Positions 1-14,234 are shown, numbered from the stretch's first letter. The stretch is 64,000 nt of DNA from QHXN01 sp036387195 (GCA_036387195.1 DASVUF010000329.1:1-64000), one strand, 5' to 3'. Notes: generated by a model from the sequence alone, not told the origin. A program made the numbers and translations.

Positions 1-4572
<4,572 letters not shown>

Positions 4573-4979
4573 GCTTCCTCTCGGGTACACACCCTCCGGG
4601 CGCCGGAGGGTCTATCAAAATTTCGGCCTGCGGGGGTCGCGAAAGAGCCCTCCCGGGCGACGAGCTTCAGGCGCGGCGCCCCGCTCCGGCCGACCGACAC
4701 ACGAGAACCTTAAATTGAGAAGTGAAGGTAAAGGGATAAGCGGACGCAAGGATAGACGCGGCTACGGCGGCTAACTTATTCCCACATACTCCTCTTTACG
4801 GCCGCACGTAATTATCCTTGACGCTAAACCGGGAGAATGTTTTCAGGCGTGGGATTACGCGCCTAAACATCATACATGGGGGGCGCGACAATATTCAAAA
4901 CTCCGGCGCGGCCGCGCCGCCGCGGGCCAGGCCGCGCCGCGACAAACGGGTCGGGGCGCGCCGGCGCCGCGGGCGCGCC
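4573..4979. other. Intergenic region, no gene seen
   Basis: About 400 bases lie between the start of the HAMP kinase and the end of the metallo-beta-lactamase. GC-rich inverted stretches around 4905-4940, such as GGCGCGGCCGCGCC, could end the lactamase transcript. I see no convincing coding frame or clear promoter box. Confidence 0.4.
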
Positions 4980-5927
4980 TCAACGCCCTTTCTCAGTCTC
5001 AAGCCTGCGGCGGAGCTGCTCGGCGGCGCGGCCGGCCAGCTCTTTACAGGCGTTCGGCGCTATCAGGGGGTCCGGGCGGTCGCCCCGCTGACGCGCCTCC
5101 AGACGCTCCCAGAGCCCCGACGCTTCCGGGTGCGAAGTCAGAAGGATGTCGCAGGGCGTAGTCCGCAGAAAGGCGAAGCTCTTCTCGAAGTCGCGGACGG
5201 CCGAGGGGTACTCGCGGCTGTCCGTGAAGCGGAACCCTTCGGCCGAAACCGGCGTCATGCTGTCGGAGTAGACGAGGCTCAGGCAGCGTTTGCCTTCGCA
5301 GGACTTCCACGTCCAACTCGTCCCGCCGGGGGTGTGGCCGGGGGTGAAGTGGGCCGTCAGTTTGATGTCGCCGACGCGGAGGGTCTGTCCGTCGCGCAGC
5401 GTGTCGGCGCGCGGGACCAGCGCCACCGGCGTGACGGCGCCGAACTGCGGGTCGCCCTTCCCGACGCCGCTCTTCGTCAGGACTTCGACGCTCCAGGGGC
5501 TGGCCGCCACCGCCGCCCCGCTCAGGCGCTGCAACTCCGCGATGCCGCCGCCGTGGTCGAAATGCACGTGCGAGTTGACGATGAGCTTCACGTCTTCGAC
5601 GCGGAACCCGAGCGAGCGGATGTTGGCGACGATTTGCGGGGCCGACTCGGGGAGCGCGCCGTCTATCAGGACGTGCCCGGCCCGGGATGTGAGCAGAATC
5701 GAGGTCAGCCCGCGCGGGCCCACGTAGTATGCGTTGCCGTAGATGCGGAAGGGCTTCTGCGGCTGGTTCCACACGGGGCAGTTGTCGCAGGACGAGGCGG
5801 GCGCGCCGCTCTGCCCCGACGCCAGCGCCGCGACGGCGAGCAGAAGGGCGGCCAGCAGGGAAGCGCGCGCCGGGTTCGGAAGACGCCTGCGCGCGCGCGC
5901 GGGCTCGACTTTATGTTGACGGTTCAA
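4980..5927 (-). CDS. Subclass B3-like metallo-beta-lactamase
   Basis: An exported MBL-fold hydrolase predicted to bind two zinc ions in the periplasm. The zinc motif HVHFDH is at about residues 120-125, the next ligand is in PGHTPGG (about His198), and the last is in TSHPEAS (about His266). These fit the HxHxDH...H...H pattern of subclass B3 enzymes such as L1 and FEZ-1. The N-terminus is basic, followed by a hydrophobic signal segment; the mature part begins near the CDNC pair. I prefer TTG 5927 as start: a GGAGG box ends 8 nt before it and would overlap the possible GTG at 5936. Length, about 315 residues, is normal for B3. Carbapenem hydrolysis is plausible, but many environmental B3 homologues are weak or act on other lactones. 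Monocistronic. Confidence 0.85.
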   Translation of the reverse strand: MNRQHKVEPARARRRLPNPARASLLAALLLAVAALASGQSGAPASSCDNCPVWNQPQKPFRIYGNAYYVGPRGLTSILLTSRAGHVLIDGALPESAPQIVANIRSLGFRVEDVKLIVNSHVHFDHGGGIAELQRLSGAAVAASPWSVEVLTKSGVGKGDPQFGAVTPVALVPRADTLRDGQTLRVGDIKLTAHFTPGHTPGGTSWTWKSCEGKRCLSLVYSDSMTPVSAEGFRFTDSREYPSAVRDFEKSFAFLRTTPCDILLTSHPEASGLWERLEARQRGDRPDPLIAPNACKELAGRAAEQLRRRLETEKGR

Positions 5928-6247
5928 ACTGAGCACCTCCGGGCCGCGATTATACCTGAGAAACCCGACCGCGGGCCGGCGCGCGGCCCCGGCGGCCTCG
6001 GAAGGCGTCTGTGTGCTGTTCGACGGCGGCGGGCTTCGGCGGCGCGGGGCTTTGTCTGACGAAAGAAGATTGACGCTTGATGTTGGGCTCGACGGCGGAC
6101 GCGCCGACTACATCTTGCGGCGTGGCCGTCCCGTCCGGCGCGGCCGAGGCGCGGGGGTCTTGCGCGGCGTCCGTCGCGGCGAGGGTGAGGGCGGCGTTGG
6201 GGGTGACGAATAGCGTGTGCGCCCGGCTCGACTTCTGCCGGTTCCGC

Positions 6248-6287
6248 GTCGCGTTAATCAGGTCGGGTTCGGTGTCGCGTTAATCAG
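6248..6287. repeat. Short direct repeat at a gene end
   Basis: GTCGCGTTAATCAG occurs at 6248-6261 and 6274-6287, a 26-bp period. The second copy contains the stop codon of the cytochrome/binding-protein fusion. It looks like a small tandem duplication. The rest of 5928-6283 shows no gene. Confidence 0.6.
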
Positions 6288-7906
6288 TAAGCCTTGACCC
6301 AGCCGCCCGCGGGGGCGAACTCCTTCTTCTCGGGGTCTACGAGCAGGACGTTGGCGCCGGCCGCGCCGACGCGGCGGTTCGGCCCGAAGGAGACGCGCGG
6401 CGTGAGCCCCGTCTCGAAGTCGTAGAAGCCTTCGAGCGACGTGAGGAGCTTTTCGCGGCTGAGGTCGCGCCCCGAGCGCCGCAGCGCCTCGGCGAAGACC
6501 TTGGCGGCGGCGTAGGCCGCGAGCTGCGAGGCCGTGTGGCGCGCGGCGAGTTTGTGCTTCTCCTGCAGGGCGCGGAACTCGGCCAGCCCCGCGGCCGTGA
6601 TGTCGGAAGGCACGGTCGGGAAGGCGACGAACACCTTGTCCTTAAAGGCCGCGGGGACGCCCGCCACGAGGTCGCCCGACGTGAGCGCGCCGAGCAGAAG
6701 GATGTCCGGCGTCCAGCCCGCGGCGGCCGCCTCGCGGATGAAGCCGACCTCCTCGCGCCCCGTGCCGAAGAAGAAGACGGCGTCCGCGCCCTTCAGGCTC
6801 CGGACGAGCGCGGCCGCGTCGAGCCCCGCGGGCTCGAACGAGACTTTCTGCACGGCCCCGCAGCCCGCCTCGCGGCACCGGCTCTCGACGGCCGCGGCCG
6901 CCGCGGCGGCCGGGGCCGACTTCGCGTAGACGACGGCGACGCGCGGCGGCGCGCCCGGCCGCGGCCGACGCGCGTAGAAGTTGACGAGCGCGCCCGCCTG
7001 CTCGCCGAGGCCGGGCAGGAGGTAGAAGACCTGCCGGTTGACCGGCGAGTCGTGCTGCGGCAGGAGCGTCGCGGGGCCGACGAAGGGCGTCTCCGTCTCG
7101 CGCGCGAGCGCGGCCAGCTCGGCGTCGGCGCCCGCGCTCATGCCGCCGACGAGGGCGAAGACCTCTTCCTGTTCGACGAGCCGGCGCGCGGCGGCGGCGG
7201 TCGCCGCGGCGTCCGCGCCCATCTCGGCCGCGCGCAGCTCGACGCGCCGGCCGTAGACGCCGCCGCGCGCGTTCAACTCCTCAAAGTAGGCCGCCAGCAC
7301 TTCGCGCATGGCCGCGCCCGTCTCGGCCAGCGCGCCGCGCGCGGGGAGAATCGTCCCGACGCGGATGGCCGTCTCGCTCAGCCCCGGCTCGACCTCCGAC
7401 CCGACGCGCCGCAGGTAGGCGGCGAGGTCGGCCATGTCTTCGGCCGACATGCGGAAGCGCGGCATCGCCGCCGCGAGCCGGTTGCCCGCGGGGTCAACGC
7501 CGGCCGTGACGGCCCGCGCGAACGATGCGTCGTCGAAAGGCCCGTGCGCGCGCCCCGTCGGGTGCGTGTGAGGCTTAAGGAGGGTCGGCCAGGCGAGGCC
7601 GCCGGCCGTGATGCCGGCCTCGGTCTTGCCCTCGCCGCGCAGGCCGTGGCAGCCCGCGCAGGTCACGGTCGAGGCGGGCACCGTCACGTCCGAGACGGCG
7701 GCCTCTATCTCGCGCCCCGAAGGGCTCTCGCCGCGCAGGTAGATGGCCTTCCCCCTGCGCTCCTGCGGCGTGAGGGCGCGCCGCTGCTGCCCGGCCGGGG
7801 ACTGGCCCGCGTCCGAGCCGGCCGCGGACGCGCGCGCGAGGGCGAACGCCGCCGCGAAGAGGGCGAGCGCGCATAAAAGGGCGTTGAGCCTTTGAGTCCT
7901 GTTCAT
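6284..7906 (-). CDS. Cytochrome c domain fused to Leu/Ile/Val-type periplasmic binding protein
   Basis: A 540-residue exported protein. A signal peptide (residues 1-29) leads into a class I cytochrome c domain with CAGCH at 83-87 and a likely axial Met148 in AAAMPRFRM. From about 180 to the end it is a type I periplasmic binding fold like branched-chain amino acid or urea receptors (IRVGTILPARGALAETG onward). Such fusions suggest a receptor whose ligand binding is linked to electron transfer, or a receptor for a redox-active ligand. No ABC permease or ATPase is adjacent, so it is probably not an ordinary transport component. The start is ATG 7906; its Shine-Dalgarno sequence is weak. Family assignment is solid, the ligand unknown. 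Confidence 0.85.
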   Translation of the reverse strand: MNRTQRLNALLCALALFAAAFALARASAAGSDAGQSPAGQQRRALTPQERRGKAIYLRGESPSGREIEAAVSDVTVPASTVTCAGCHGLRGEGKTEAGITAGGLAWPTLLKPHTHPTGRAHGPFDDASFARAVTAGVDPAGNRLAAAMPRFRMSAEDMADLAAYLRRVGSEVEPGLSETAIRVGTILPARGALAETGAAMREVLAAYFEELNARGGVYGRRVELRAAEMGADAAATAAAARRLVEQEEVFALVGGMSAGADAELAALARETETPFVGPATLLPQHDSPVNRQVFYLLPGLGEQAGALVNFYARRPRPGAPPRVAVVYAKSAPAAAAAAAVESRCREAGCGAVQKVSFEPAGLDAAALVRSLKGADAVFFFGTGREEVGFIREAAAAGWTPDILLLGALTSGDLVAGVPAAFKDKVFVAFPTVPSDITAAGLAEFRALQEKHKLAARHTASQLAAYAAAKVFAEALRRSGRDLSREKLLTSLEGFYDFETGLTPRVSFGPNRRVGAAGANVLLVDPEKKEFAPAGGWVKAY

Positions 7907-8149
7907 CTTTGGTCGGGCGGGCCGGTCAGACGGCCCGGGCGGCGCTTATCTTACGACACACGGCCGCGCGTAGACGAGACGCCGCTTAGTGCAAGCGCCG
8001 TGCCCGCGTGGGGCGCGCGCCGACGAAAACGGCGCCCCGGCCGGTTCGACGGCCGCCGGCGCCGTCCGCCCGGGGTCAAACTTCGTCCACTATGTATCAC
8101 GTTGAAACACGCCCCGCCGAGGCGCGCGGGCGCGCGGGCGCGGGGCGCG

Positions 8150-8563
8150 TCAGGGGTCGCACGCCGCGCGCCCCTCCAGCGCGGCCGTGATGAGCCGCAG
8201 GATGTCGGAGGGCAGGAACGGCTTTGAGATGAAGCTGACGGCGCCGAGGTCGAGCGCCCGCGCGAGGATTTCGGGCGTGCCGTAAGAGGTGATGAGGATG
8301 ACCGCGCCGCCCACGCCGCCATCGCGGAAGGCGCCGAGCACTTCCAGGCCGTCCATGTCGGGCAGGCGTAAATCCGTGATTGTGACGTGGAATGCGAGGC
8401 GGCGCGCCTGTTCGAGGCCTTCGCGCCCGCTGGCGGCGACGGCGACGGCGAAGCCCTCGTCCTCAAGTATCACGCGCAGCGCGTCGGCCACGCTCGGCTC
8501 GTCGTCTATGACGAGCACCCTTTTGAGGCCCACCGAGCCGTCGTCTATGCAACCCGCACACAT
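8150..8563 (-). CDS. Stand-alone response regulator receiver protein
   Basis: 137 residues, only a CheY-like receiver. The acidic pair is in VLVIDDEPS, the phosphoacceptor is Asp64 in ITDLRLPDMDG, the switch residue is Ser/Thr at about 92, and the conserved Lys is 114 in FISKPF. There is no output domain, so it must act by protein contact or as a phosphate shuttle. GGGGGAG sits 5 nt before ATG 8563. It lies about 250 bp downstream of the NtrC gene on the same strand, so it may belong to that phosphorelay. The N-terminal CAGC stretch is unusual for a receiver. Confidence 0.9.
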   Translation of the reverse strand: MCAGCIDDGSVGLKRVLVIDDEPSVADALRVILEDEGFAVAVAASGREGLEQARRLAFHVTITDLRLPDMDGLEVLGAFRDGGVGGAVILITSYGTPEILARALDLGAVSFISKPFLPSDILRLITAALEGRAACDP

Positions 8564-8813
8564 AAAGTCTCCCCCGACGCGAACCGTTCAGACCTTGAAT
8601 TCAGACTTTAAATTTCGGCCGCGCCACACGGCGCGAATCCGTTCAATTCAAACGGCGTCGGGAGCCGTTGTGCGGAGGGGTTGGCAAAAGCTGTTCCGCG
8701 TACTTTGGAGCGCGGCGGCGGCAAAAGGGATGCCCGCCGCCGTCCCGGTGTTTCGGCCTGAGTCAGCCGGGGCGGCGGGGTGCATCAGCTCAAAACAAAC
8801 AGAAAGGGTTTTT
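8564..8813. other. Intergenic region
   Basis: About 250 bases between the lone receiver and the end of the NtrC-type gene. A promoter for the receiver would be here, but I see no well-matched box and no coding frame. Confidence 0.35.
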
Positions 8814-10238
8814 TCAGGGCTCGGAAGGCGGCTCGCCGGCGTCCTCGTCGGCGGGCGGCTCGTCGTCGGGGGGCGCCGCCGCCATGAGGCCGAACTTTTT
8901 GAGCTTACGGTAGAGGGTCGGGCGGTGGTAGTCGAGTATCTGCGCGGTCTTCTTGACGTTGCCGCCGGTGCGTTCGAGCGTCTGCGCGATGGCCTCGCGC
9001 TCTATCTCCTCCATCGTCACGTAGGGCGGGATGACGCAGCGGAAGTGCATTGACTCGGCCGCGCGGAGCTGCTCGGGCAGGTCTTCGGGCATGACCAGCT
9101 CCTCCTGCGAGAAGAGCACGGCGTGCTCGACGACCGACTCCAACTCGCGCACGTTGCCCGGCCAGTCGTAGCGCGCCAGCAGGGAGAAGGCCGGCTGCGA
9201 GATGCCGCGGACGCGCTTCCGGTACTTCTCGGCGTAGCGCAGCAGGAAGTGCTCGGCCAGCATCATCACGTCGTCCGAGCGCTCGCGCAGCGGGGGCACC
9301 TTGACCTTGATGGTGCTGATGCGGAAGTAGAGGTCTTTGCGCAGCGCCCCCTCCTTAATCATCAGCGTCGTGTCGCGGTTGGTCGAGGAGACGAGGCGGA
9401 AGTCCACGGGCAGCTCCTGCTCGTCGCCGAGGCGGCGCAGGCGGCGCTCCTGCAGGACGCGCAGCAGCTTCGTCTGCAGGTGGGCGGGCATCTCGGCGAT
9501 CTCGTCGAGCAGGAGCGTCCCGCCCGCGGCCGCCTCGATGAGCCCGCGCTTGTCGCGGTCGGCGCCGGTGAAGGCCCCGCGGCGGTAGCCGAACAGCTCC
9601 GACTCGATGAGTTCCGAAGGGATGGCGGCGCAGTTGATGCGGATGAAGGGGCGCTCGGCGCGCTCGCTCGCCCGGTGGAAGGCCGCCGCCACCAGCTCCT
9701 TGCCCGTCCCCGACTCGCCCTCGATGAGCACCGAGGCGTCCGAGGGCGCGGCCGTGCGGATGACCTCGTGAATCTGCCGCACCTTCGGGTGGCGGCCGAT
9801 GAGCCCGAAGTCGTCGCCGTCGGCGGCGTGCGCGAGCCGGAGCGCGCGGTTCTCGCTCTTGACCTCGCGGAACTGGAGGGCGCGCGCCGCCAGCACCTGC
9901 GCCTGCTCGGGGGTGAAGGGCTTTTCGAGGTAGTAGAAGGCGCCGCGCTTGATGGCCTCGATGGTGAGGTCGAGCGACCCGTGCGCGGTCATCAGGATGA
10001 CCTCCGTCTCGGGCGAGACGGCCTTGATGCGCGTCAGCAGGTCAATGCCGCTCCCGTCGGGCAGGCGCAGGTCCGTGAAGACCAAGTCGAAGGGGCGCGA
10101 GGCGAGGAGCGCGTCCGCCTCGCCGACGTTCTTCGCCGACTCGACCCTGTGCCCGCGCTCGTCGAGGACGAGCGCCAGCGCCTCGGCCACGCTCGCCTCG
10201 TCGTCAACCACGAGAATCCTGTTAGACGTTGACGCCAT
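8814..10238 (-). CDS. NtrC-family sigma-54-dependent response regulator
   Basis: 474 residues with receiver, AAA+ and Fis-type HTH domains. The receiver phosphoacceptor is Asp56 (VFTDLRLPDG). The AAA+ domain has Walker A GESGTGKE at 174-181, the sigma-54 contact loop GAFTGA at 221-226 and Walker B LLLDEI at 242-247. The HTH (GGNVKKTAQILDYHRPTLYR) is near 430-455. The intact GAFTGA means it should activate sigma-54 RNA polymerase from upstream sites. Its start overlaps the 3' end of the receiver-PAS kinase gene by 17 nt, so it is the third gene of a translationally coupled operon. A sigma-54-type element lies upstream of the divergent giant oxidase gene at 14235. Confidence 0.96.
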   Translation of the reverse strand: MASTSNRILVVDDEASVAEALALVLDERGHRVESAKNVGEADALLASRPFDLVFTDLRLPDGSGIDLLTRIKAVSPETEVILMTAHGSLDLTIEAIKRGAFYYLEKPFTPEQAQVLAARALQFREVKSENRALRLAHAADGDDFGLIGRHPKVRQIHEVIRTAAPSDASVLIEGESGTGKELVAAAFHRASERAERPFIRINCAAIPSELIESELFGYRRGAFTGADRDKRGLIEAAAGGTLLLDEIAEMPAHLQTKLLRVLQERRLRRLGDEQELPVDFRLVSSTNRDTTLMIKEGALRKDLYFRISTIKVKVPPLRERSDDVMMLAEHFLLRYAEKYRKRVRGISQPAFSLLARYDWPGNVRELESVVEHAVLFSQEELVMPEDLPEQLRAAESMHFRCVIPPYVTMEEIEREAIAQTLERTGGNVKKTAQILDYHRPTLYRKLKKFGLMAAAPPDDEPPADEDAGEPPSEP

Positions 10239-11796
10239 CCTCCCCCTCCCACCCCCCCGGCAGCTCGACGCGGACGGTCGTGCCCACGCCGGGGCTGCTC
10301 TCGATGGCCACCGCCCCGCCGTGCTGCTCGAAGACCTTCTGCGCGTAAGACATGCCGAGGCCGAGCCCCTGACTTTTCGTCGTGTAGAACGGCTCGAAGA
10401 TGTTGCTCACCTGCTCCCCGCTCATCCCCACGCCGGTGTCGGATATCTCGACGCGCGCCGCCCCGCCCGCCGCCTTCGTCCTGACGGTCAGCACGCCGCC
10501 GCCGGCGGGCATGGCCTGCACGGCGTTCAGCGCCAGGTTCATCAGCGCCGAGCGGACGGACGCCTCGTCGAACGCCACCCGGCCGCATTGGGCGTCGAGT
10601 TCGAGGCGCGGCTCGATGCGCCCGGCCTCTATCTGCGGCCTGAGCAGTTGGAGCACGTCCGCCACGACGGCGTTGAGGTCGGCGGGGCGCGGGCGGTGGC
10701 TGAGCGGCCGCGCGAAGTCGAGCACCTGGTTGACGGTGGCGGTCAGGTGGTTAATCGTGTTCACAATCTTGTCGAGGATGCCCAGCTCGCCCTCGGCGAG
10801 TTTCCCCGCGGCCTTGCCCCGGAGGTGCATCGAGTAGAGGAGGAGCCCCGCCAGCGGGTTCTTCACCTCGTGCGCCACCTGCGCGGCGGCGCGGCCGAGC
10901 GCGGCTATCTTCTCCTGGTGCGCCAGGCGCTCCTGCATCGCGCGCAGCCGCCCGGCGGCCTCGCGCTCGGACGTCAAGTCCTTGATGACGCCGAGGTGGC
11001 CGATGACCTCGCCGCCCAGCCTGCGGATGGGCGTGACCGCGACCGAGGCGACGAACGTCTCGCCGCCCGCGCGCCGGAAGCGCGCCTCCGCGCGGTGCAT
11101 GCCGCTGGCGTCGGCCTGGCGCACGCCCTCGCCGAAGATGCGCCGCAGCTCGTCCTGCTCGCCCCCCTGCCCGGCCAGCGCGCACGGCTCCTGCCCCGCC
11201 GCCTCGGCCGCCTTGAGGCCGAACATGCACTCGGCGCCGCGGTTGAAGAGCGTGATGCGCCCGCGGGTGTCGGTGGCGACGAGGCCGTACTCGGTCGAGC
11301 TTTCGAGCACGAGGTTGAGGAAGTCGTGCGCCTCGGCCAGCTCGGCCGTGCGCTCGGCGACGCGCACCTCCAGCTCCTCCGCGTGGCGCTTGACCTCGCG
11401 TTCGAGCCTCAGCTTCTCGTCCACCAGCCGCTTGCGCTCGACGGCCCGCGAGACGGCCTTGAGCAGCGTCTCCTTGAGGATGGGCTTCGGGATGAAGTCG
11501 TAGGCCCCGGAGCGGACGATTTCCGCGACCTGCGACGGGTGGGGCTCGCCCGTAATCATGACGACGGGGACGTAGGACTCGCGCGCCGACAGCTCCCTCA
11601 GCAGTTCGAGGCCGCTCCGGCCCGGCAGCACGATGTCCACGACGGCGGCGTCCACCTCGGCGTCGCCGAGCGCGGCCAGCGCGCCATCGTAGTCGCCCGC
11701 CGTCAGCGGCTCGTAGCCGCCGCGGCGCAAAAACTCCGCCATCGTCCAACGCATGCTGGGCTCATCGTCCACCAGCAGCACTCTTGGCTTGCTCAT
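10222..11796 (-). CDS. Receiver-PAS histidine kinase
   Basis: About 524 residues, no membrane segment. An N-terminal receiver has Asp54 (VVDIVLPGR). A coiled coil (about 115-160) and a PAS domain (about 158-280) follow, then HisKA with His309 in VAHEVKNPL and an HATPase with SDTGVGM and GLGLGMSYAQ. The NtrB-like HisKA/HATPase type fits pairing with the NtrC-type protein encoded directly after it. I prefer ATG 11796, with TGAGG about 8 nt upstream, over ATG 11808. It overlaps both neighbours, so the three genes are one operon. With its own receiver it can accept phosphate from the upstream membrane kinase, forming a relay. Confidence 0.94.
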   Translation of the reverse strand: MSKPRVLLVDDEPSMRWTMAEFLRRGGYEPLTAGDYDGALAALGDAEVDAAVVDIVLPGRSGLELLRELSARESYVPVVMITGEPHPSQVAEIVRSGAYDFIPKPILKETLLKAVSRAVERKRLVDEKLRLEREVKRHAEELEVRVAERTAELAEAHDFLNLVLESSTEYGLVATDTRGRITLFNRGAECMFGLKAAEAAGQEPCALAGQGGEQDELRRIFGEGVRQADASGMHRAEARFRRAGGETFVASVAVTPIRRLGGEVIGHLGVIKDLTSEREAAGRLRAMQERLAHQEKIAALGRAAAQVAHEVKNPLAGLLLYSMHLRGKAAGKLAEGELGILDKIVNTINHLTATVNQVLDFARPLSHRPRPADLNAVVADVLQLLRPQIEAGRIEPRLELDAQCGRVAFDEASVRSALMNLALNAVQAMPAGGGVLTVRTKAAGGAARVEISDTGVGMSGEQVSNIFEPFYTTKSQGLGLGMSYAQKVFEQHGGAVAIESSPGVGTTVRVELPGGWEGEDGVNV

Positions 11797-13189
11797 GCTC
11801 GGCCTCATTCGCGGCTGCCGCGGGGAGTTCGACGACGAAGCGCGTGTGGCTGCCCTCGGCGCTCTCGACGGAGATCGTCCCGCCGTACTCGCGGACGATG
11901 CCGAAGCTGAGGCTCAGGCCGAGCCCCGTCCCGCCCGTCGCCCGCCTGGTCGTGAAGAACGGGTCGAAGACTTTGTCTATGTCCTCGCGCCGGATGCCGA
12001 CTCCGTTGTCGAAAAACTCGGCGCGCACCCGCGTCGCGCCCGCGCGCTCGACGGCGCGCGCCGTCACGCGGAACACCCTGCGCCCCGACTCCTTCGCGCG
12101 CAGCGCGTGGTGCGCGTTACTGATCATGTTGATGACGACCTGCCGCAGGCGCGAGCCGTCGGCCATCACCGGCGGCAGCCCCTCCTCGACTTCAATCTCG
12201 ACCTCGACGCCGTCCTTCGCGAACTGGTGGCCGAAGAGCGTCATCGAGGAGTCAATCGTCGCGGCCAGGCGGACGCGCGTCAGCTCGTGCGGCCCCTGCC
12301 GCGCGAAGGTCAAAAGGTCGCGCACGATGCGCGCGATGCGCTCGCCCTCGTCAATGATGCCGTCCACCATCCGCCGCTGCTCCTCGGTGCGCGCCACCTC
12401 GTCGTCCTTCAGGAGCTGCGCGTAGTTGATGATGCCGTTCAGCGGGTTGTTGATTTCGTGCGCCACCCCGGCCGACAGCTCGCCGATGGAGGCCAGCTTG
12501 GAAGACTGGAAAAGCTGGCGCTGTATCAGGTCCTTTTCGGCCTCCAGCCGCCGCCGCTCCGAGAGGTCGCGGACGATGAGGATGATGAGCCGCTCGCCGT
12601 CGGTCTGAATCTCGTTCGAGGAGATGGCCGCCGCGACCGAGCCGCCGCCCGGCGTCCGCAGCGTCATCTCGACCTCGTGCTGCGCCGCGCCGCGGAGCAC
12701 GTCTTTCAACAGCTCCTCGCGCGAGGCGTCCCCGTCGGCGCCGACGAAGTCGCGGATGTCTTTGCCGACGAGCCCCCCGGGCACGCAGCCGAGGATTTCG
12801 CAGAACTTGTTGTTGACGTCCACCAGCCGGCGGTCGTCGGCCTTCAGCACCCCGATGCCGTCGCTGGCGTGCTCGAACAGCGAGCGGTAGCGCTTCTCGC
12901 TGGCGACGAGCCGGCGCTGCTGCCGGCTCACGATGCGCAGCAGCAGCGTGACGATGAGCACGTCCACCGTCGTCGAGATGAAGAAGTGCTCCATCCGCTG
13001 CGAGAGCAGGTAGAACGCCCTCCCGTCGGCCGGGTAGGCCGTCGCCAGCCAGGCGTTGAAAGGGACGATGAAGAACTTCTCCCAGACGAGAATCACCACG
13101 GCCGTCACCACCATGGTGAGGCCGGCGAAGAAGAGGACTATCTTCAGGCTGTTGAACTTCTTCGTCTCCAGCTCATCCAATAACTTCAT
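11762..13189 (-). CDS. Membrane-bound PAS sensor histidine kinase
   Basis: 475 residues from ATG 13189, preceded by GGAGGG at 8 nt. The frame stays open upstream to 13555, but that part is low-complexity and lacks a ribosome site. Two membrane segments at about 14-38 and 70-88 flank a short outer loop of about 30 residues. A PAS domain follows at 97-215, then HisKA with His244 in GVAHEINNPLNG and an HATPase with DNGVGI and GGTGLGLSLS. It is the first gene of the kinase-kinase-NtrC operon. The small loop suggests sensing in the membrane or through PAS rather than by a large periplasmic domain. It probably acts in the same relay as the next two genes. Confidence 0.93.
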   Translation of the reverse strand: MKLLDELETKKFNSLKIVLFFAGLTMVVTAVVILVWEKFFIVPFNAWLATAYPADGRAFYLLSQRMEHFFISTTVDVLIVTLLLRIVSRQQRRLVASEKRYRSLFEHASDGIGVLKADDRRLVDVNNKFCEILGCVPGGLVGKDIRDFVGADGDASREELLKDVLRGAAQHEVEMTLRTPGGGSVAAAISSNEIQTDGERLIILIVRDLSERRRLEAEKDLIQRQLFQSSKLASIGELSAGVAHEINNPLNGIINYAQLLKDDEVARTEEQRRMVDGIIDEGERIARIVRDLLTFARQGPHELTRVRLAATIDSSMTLFGHQFAKDGVEVEIEVEEGLPPVMADGSRLRQVVINMISNAHHALRAKESGRRVFRVTARAVERAGATRVRAEFFDNGVGIRREDIDKVFDPFFTTRRATGGTGLGLSLSFGIVREYGGTISVESAEGSHTRFVVELPAAAANEAEHEQAKSAAGGR

Positions 13190-13485
13190 ACGAGCGCCCT
13201 CCGCGCCACGCTGTGGTTGGGATGGTTTGGAATGGTTCGGCCGGCGTGACTCATGGAGCAGGGCATGGGAACTGCGCCGCGGTCGTGCGGCGCCCGAGAG
13301 TTGACCTTCGGAAAGGGGTGAGACGGGTTCTGAAAGTTCAGGGCTCGACCCCTGAGGCGCAGGCTTCTCAGCCGGAACGGTCGCGGGGGCGCGCCTCACA
13401 AGTCTTAAAACGATTTTGTCGTGCGTCTGTCCGGAGATCGGGGCTCGAAACGGGCAACCTATGCGCCCCGTACATTTAATGACGG

Positions 13486-13515
13486 ATGCTAAATTTCTTG
13501 CGCCGTGCGTGTCAA
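13486..13515 (-). promoter_or_regulatory. Possible sigma-70 promoter for the kinase operon
   Basis: On the minus strand TTGACA (13515-13510) is followed after 18 bp by TAGCAT (13491-13486). The -35 box is perfect and the -10 box moderate. It would start transcripts about 290 nt before ATG 13189. Confidence 0.35.
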
Positions 13516-13698
13516 GCTTTTTCGCGCCGCCCGCCCGGGCCGCGCCCGGGGTCAATAAATGCGACTGTCCCGGCCGCGCCGCGCCCGTCTACTGCGAGCC
13601 TCCGGGCGCCGTGTCGTCCGGGGCGAACGGGGTCTGCAACGCGCCGTCCTCGCGCCCGAGCAAGTAGACGCGAACCGTCCGCCCGCGGGAGGCCAAAA

Positions 13699-13764
13699 GG
13701 TCGAAGGTTCTGAGGGTGCAAACCTTTGACCCGCACAGGTTCGAGCAGGTCGCCGGCTCAAACC
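13699..13764. promoter_or_regulatory. Two consecutive inverted repeats, possible activator sites
   Basis: GGTCGAAGGTT (13699) pairs with AACCTTTGACC (ending 13731) with one mismatch. Immediately after, GGTTCGAGC (13738) pairs with GCTCAAACC (ending 13764), also with one mismatch. They lie about 500 bp upstream of the sigma-54-like element. Paired dyads at that distance are typical of enhancer sites for NtrC-type activators, but these could also be hairpins or sites for another regulator. Confidence 0.35.
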
Positions 13765-14234
13765 TCAAAAATCTCTTCATCCCTTCTCAGTTCATGGCTG
13801 TTGGTCGGGTCGTGAGAACTACCATCCGGCGCGCCAGAGCGGGGGAAGTTCAGACTTCGCAGAGGGTAAACAATCCGACAAGCGTCTACGGTCTGCTGTG
13901 AACTGTCTTTTGAGAAAGGACGGGCGGAGGAGCCTCGCTCTTTGTTGCGGTTTCATGACGGAGGCGGCGGCCGCGACGCGGCGCGACGACGCTCTTGTGA
14001 CGACTCGGACGGTGGCCGTTTCAGCAAGTCAGGCGCCACTCGGCCGCGCCCCGCGCGGCGTCTTTCGGCCTTTCTACGGGGCGTCGGCGTTGATGCGTGC
14101 TGAAACAGACGCCGCGCGGGCTGTTTCACCGTGGGACACGGCGCGGCCGCGGGCCGGGCGACCCGCGCGCGCCTGCGGCCGGCGAATACAACGAAATCGC
14201 ATCTGAATCTACATAAATATCTCGCGAAGCGTCG

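Noticed and set aside
13190..13555. N-terminal extension of the membrane kinase to 13555
   Set aside because: Low-complexity, Pro/Arg-rich and without ribosome site, whereas ATG 13189 has GGAGGG and begins directly before the first membrane segment.
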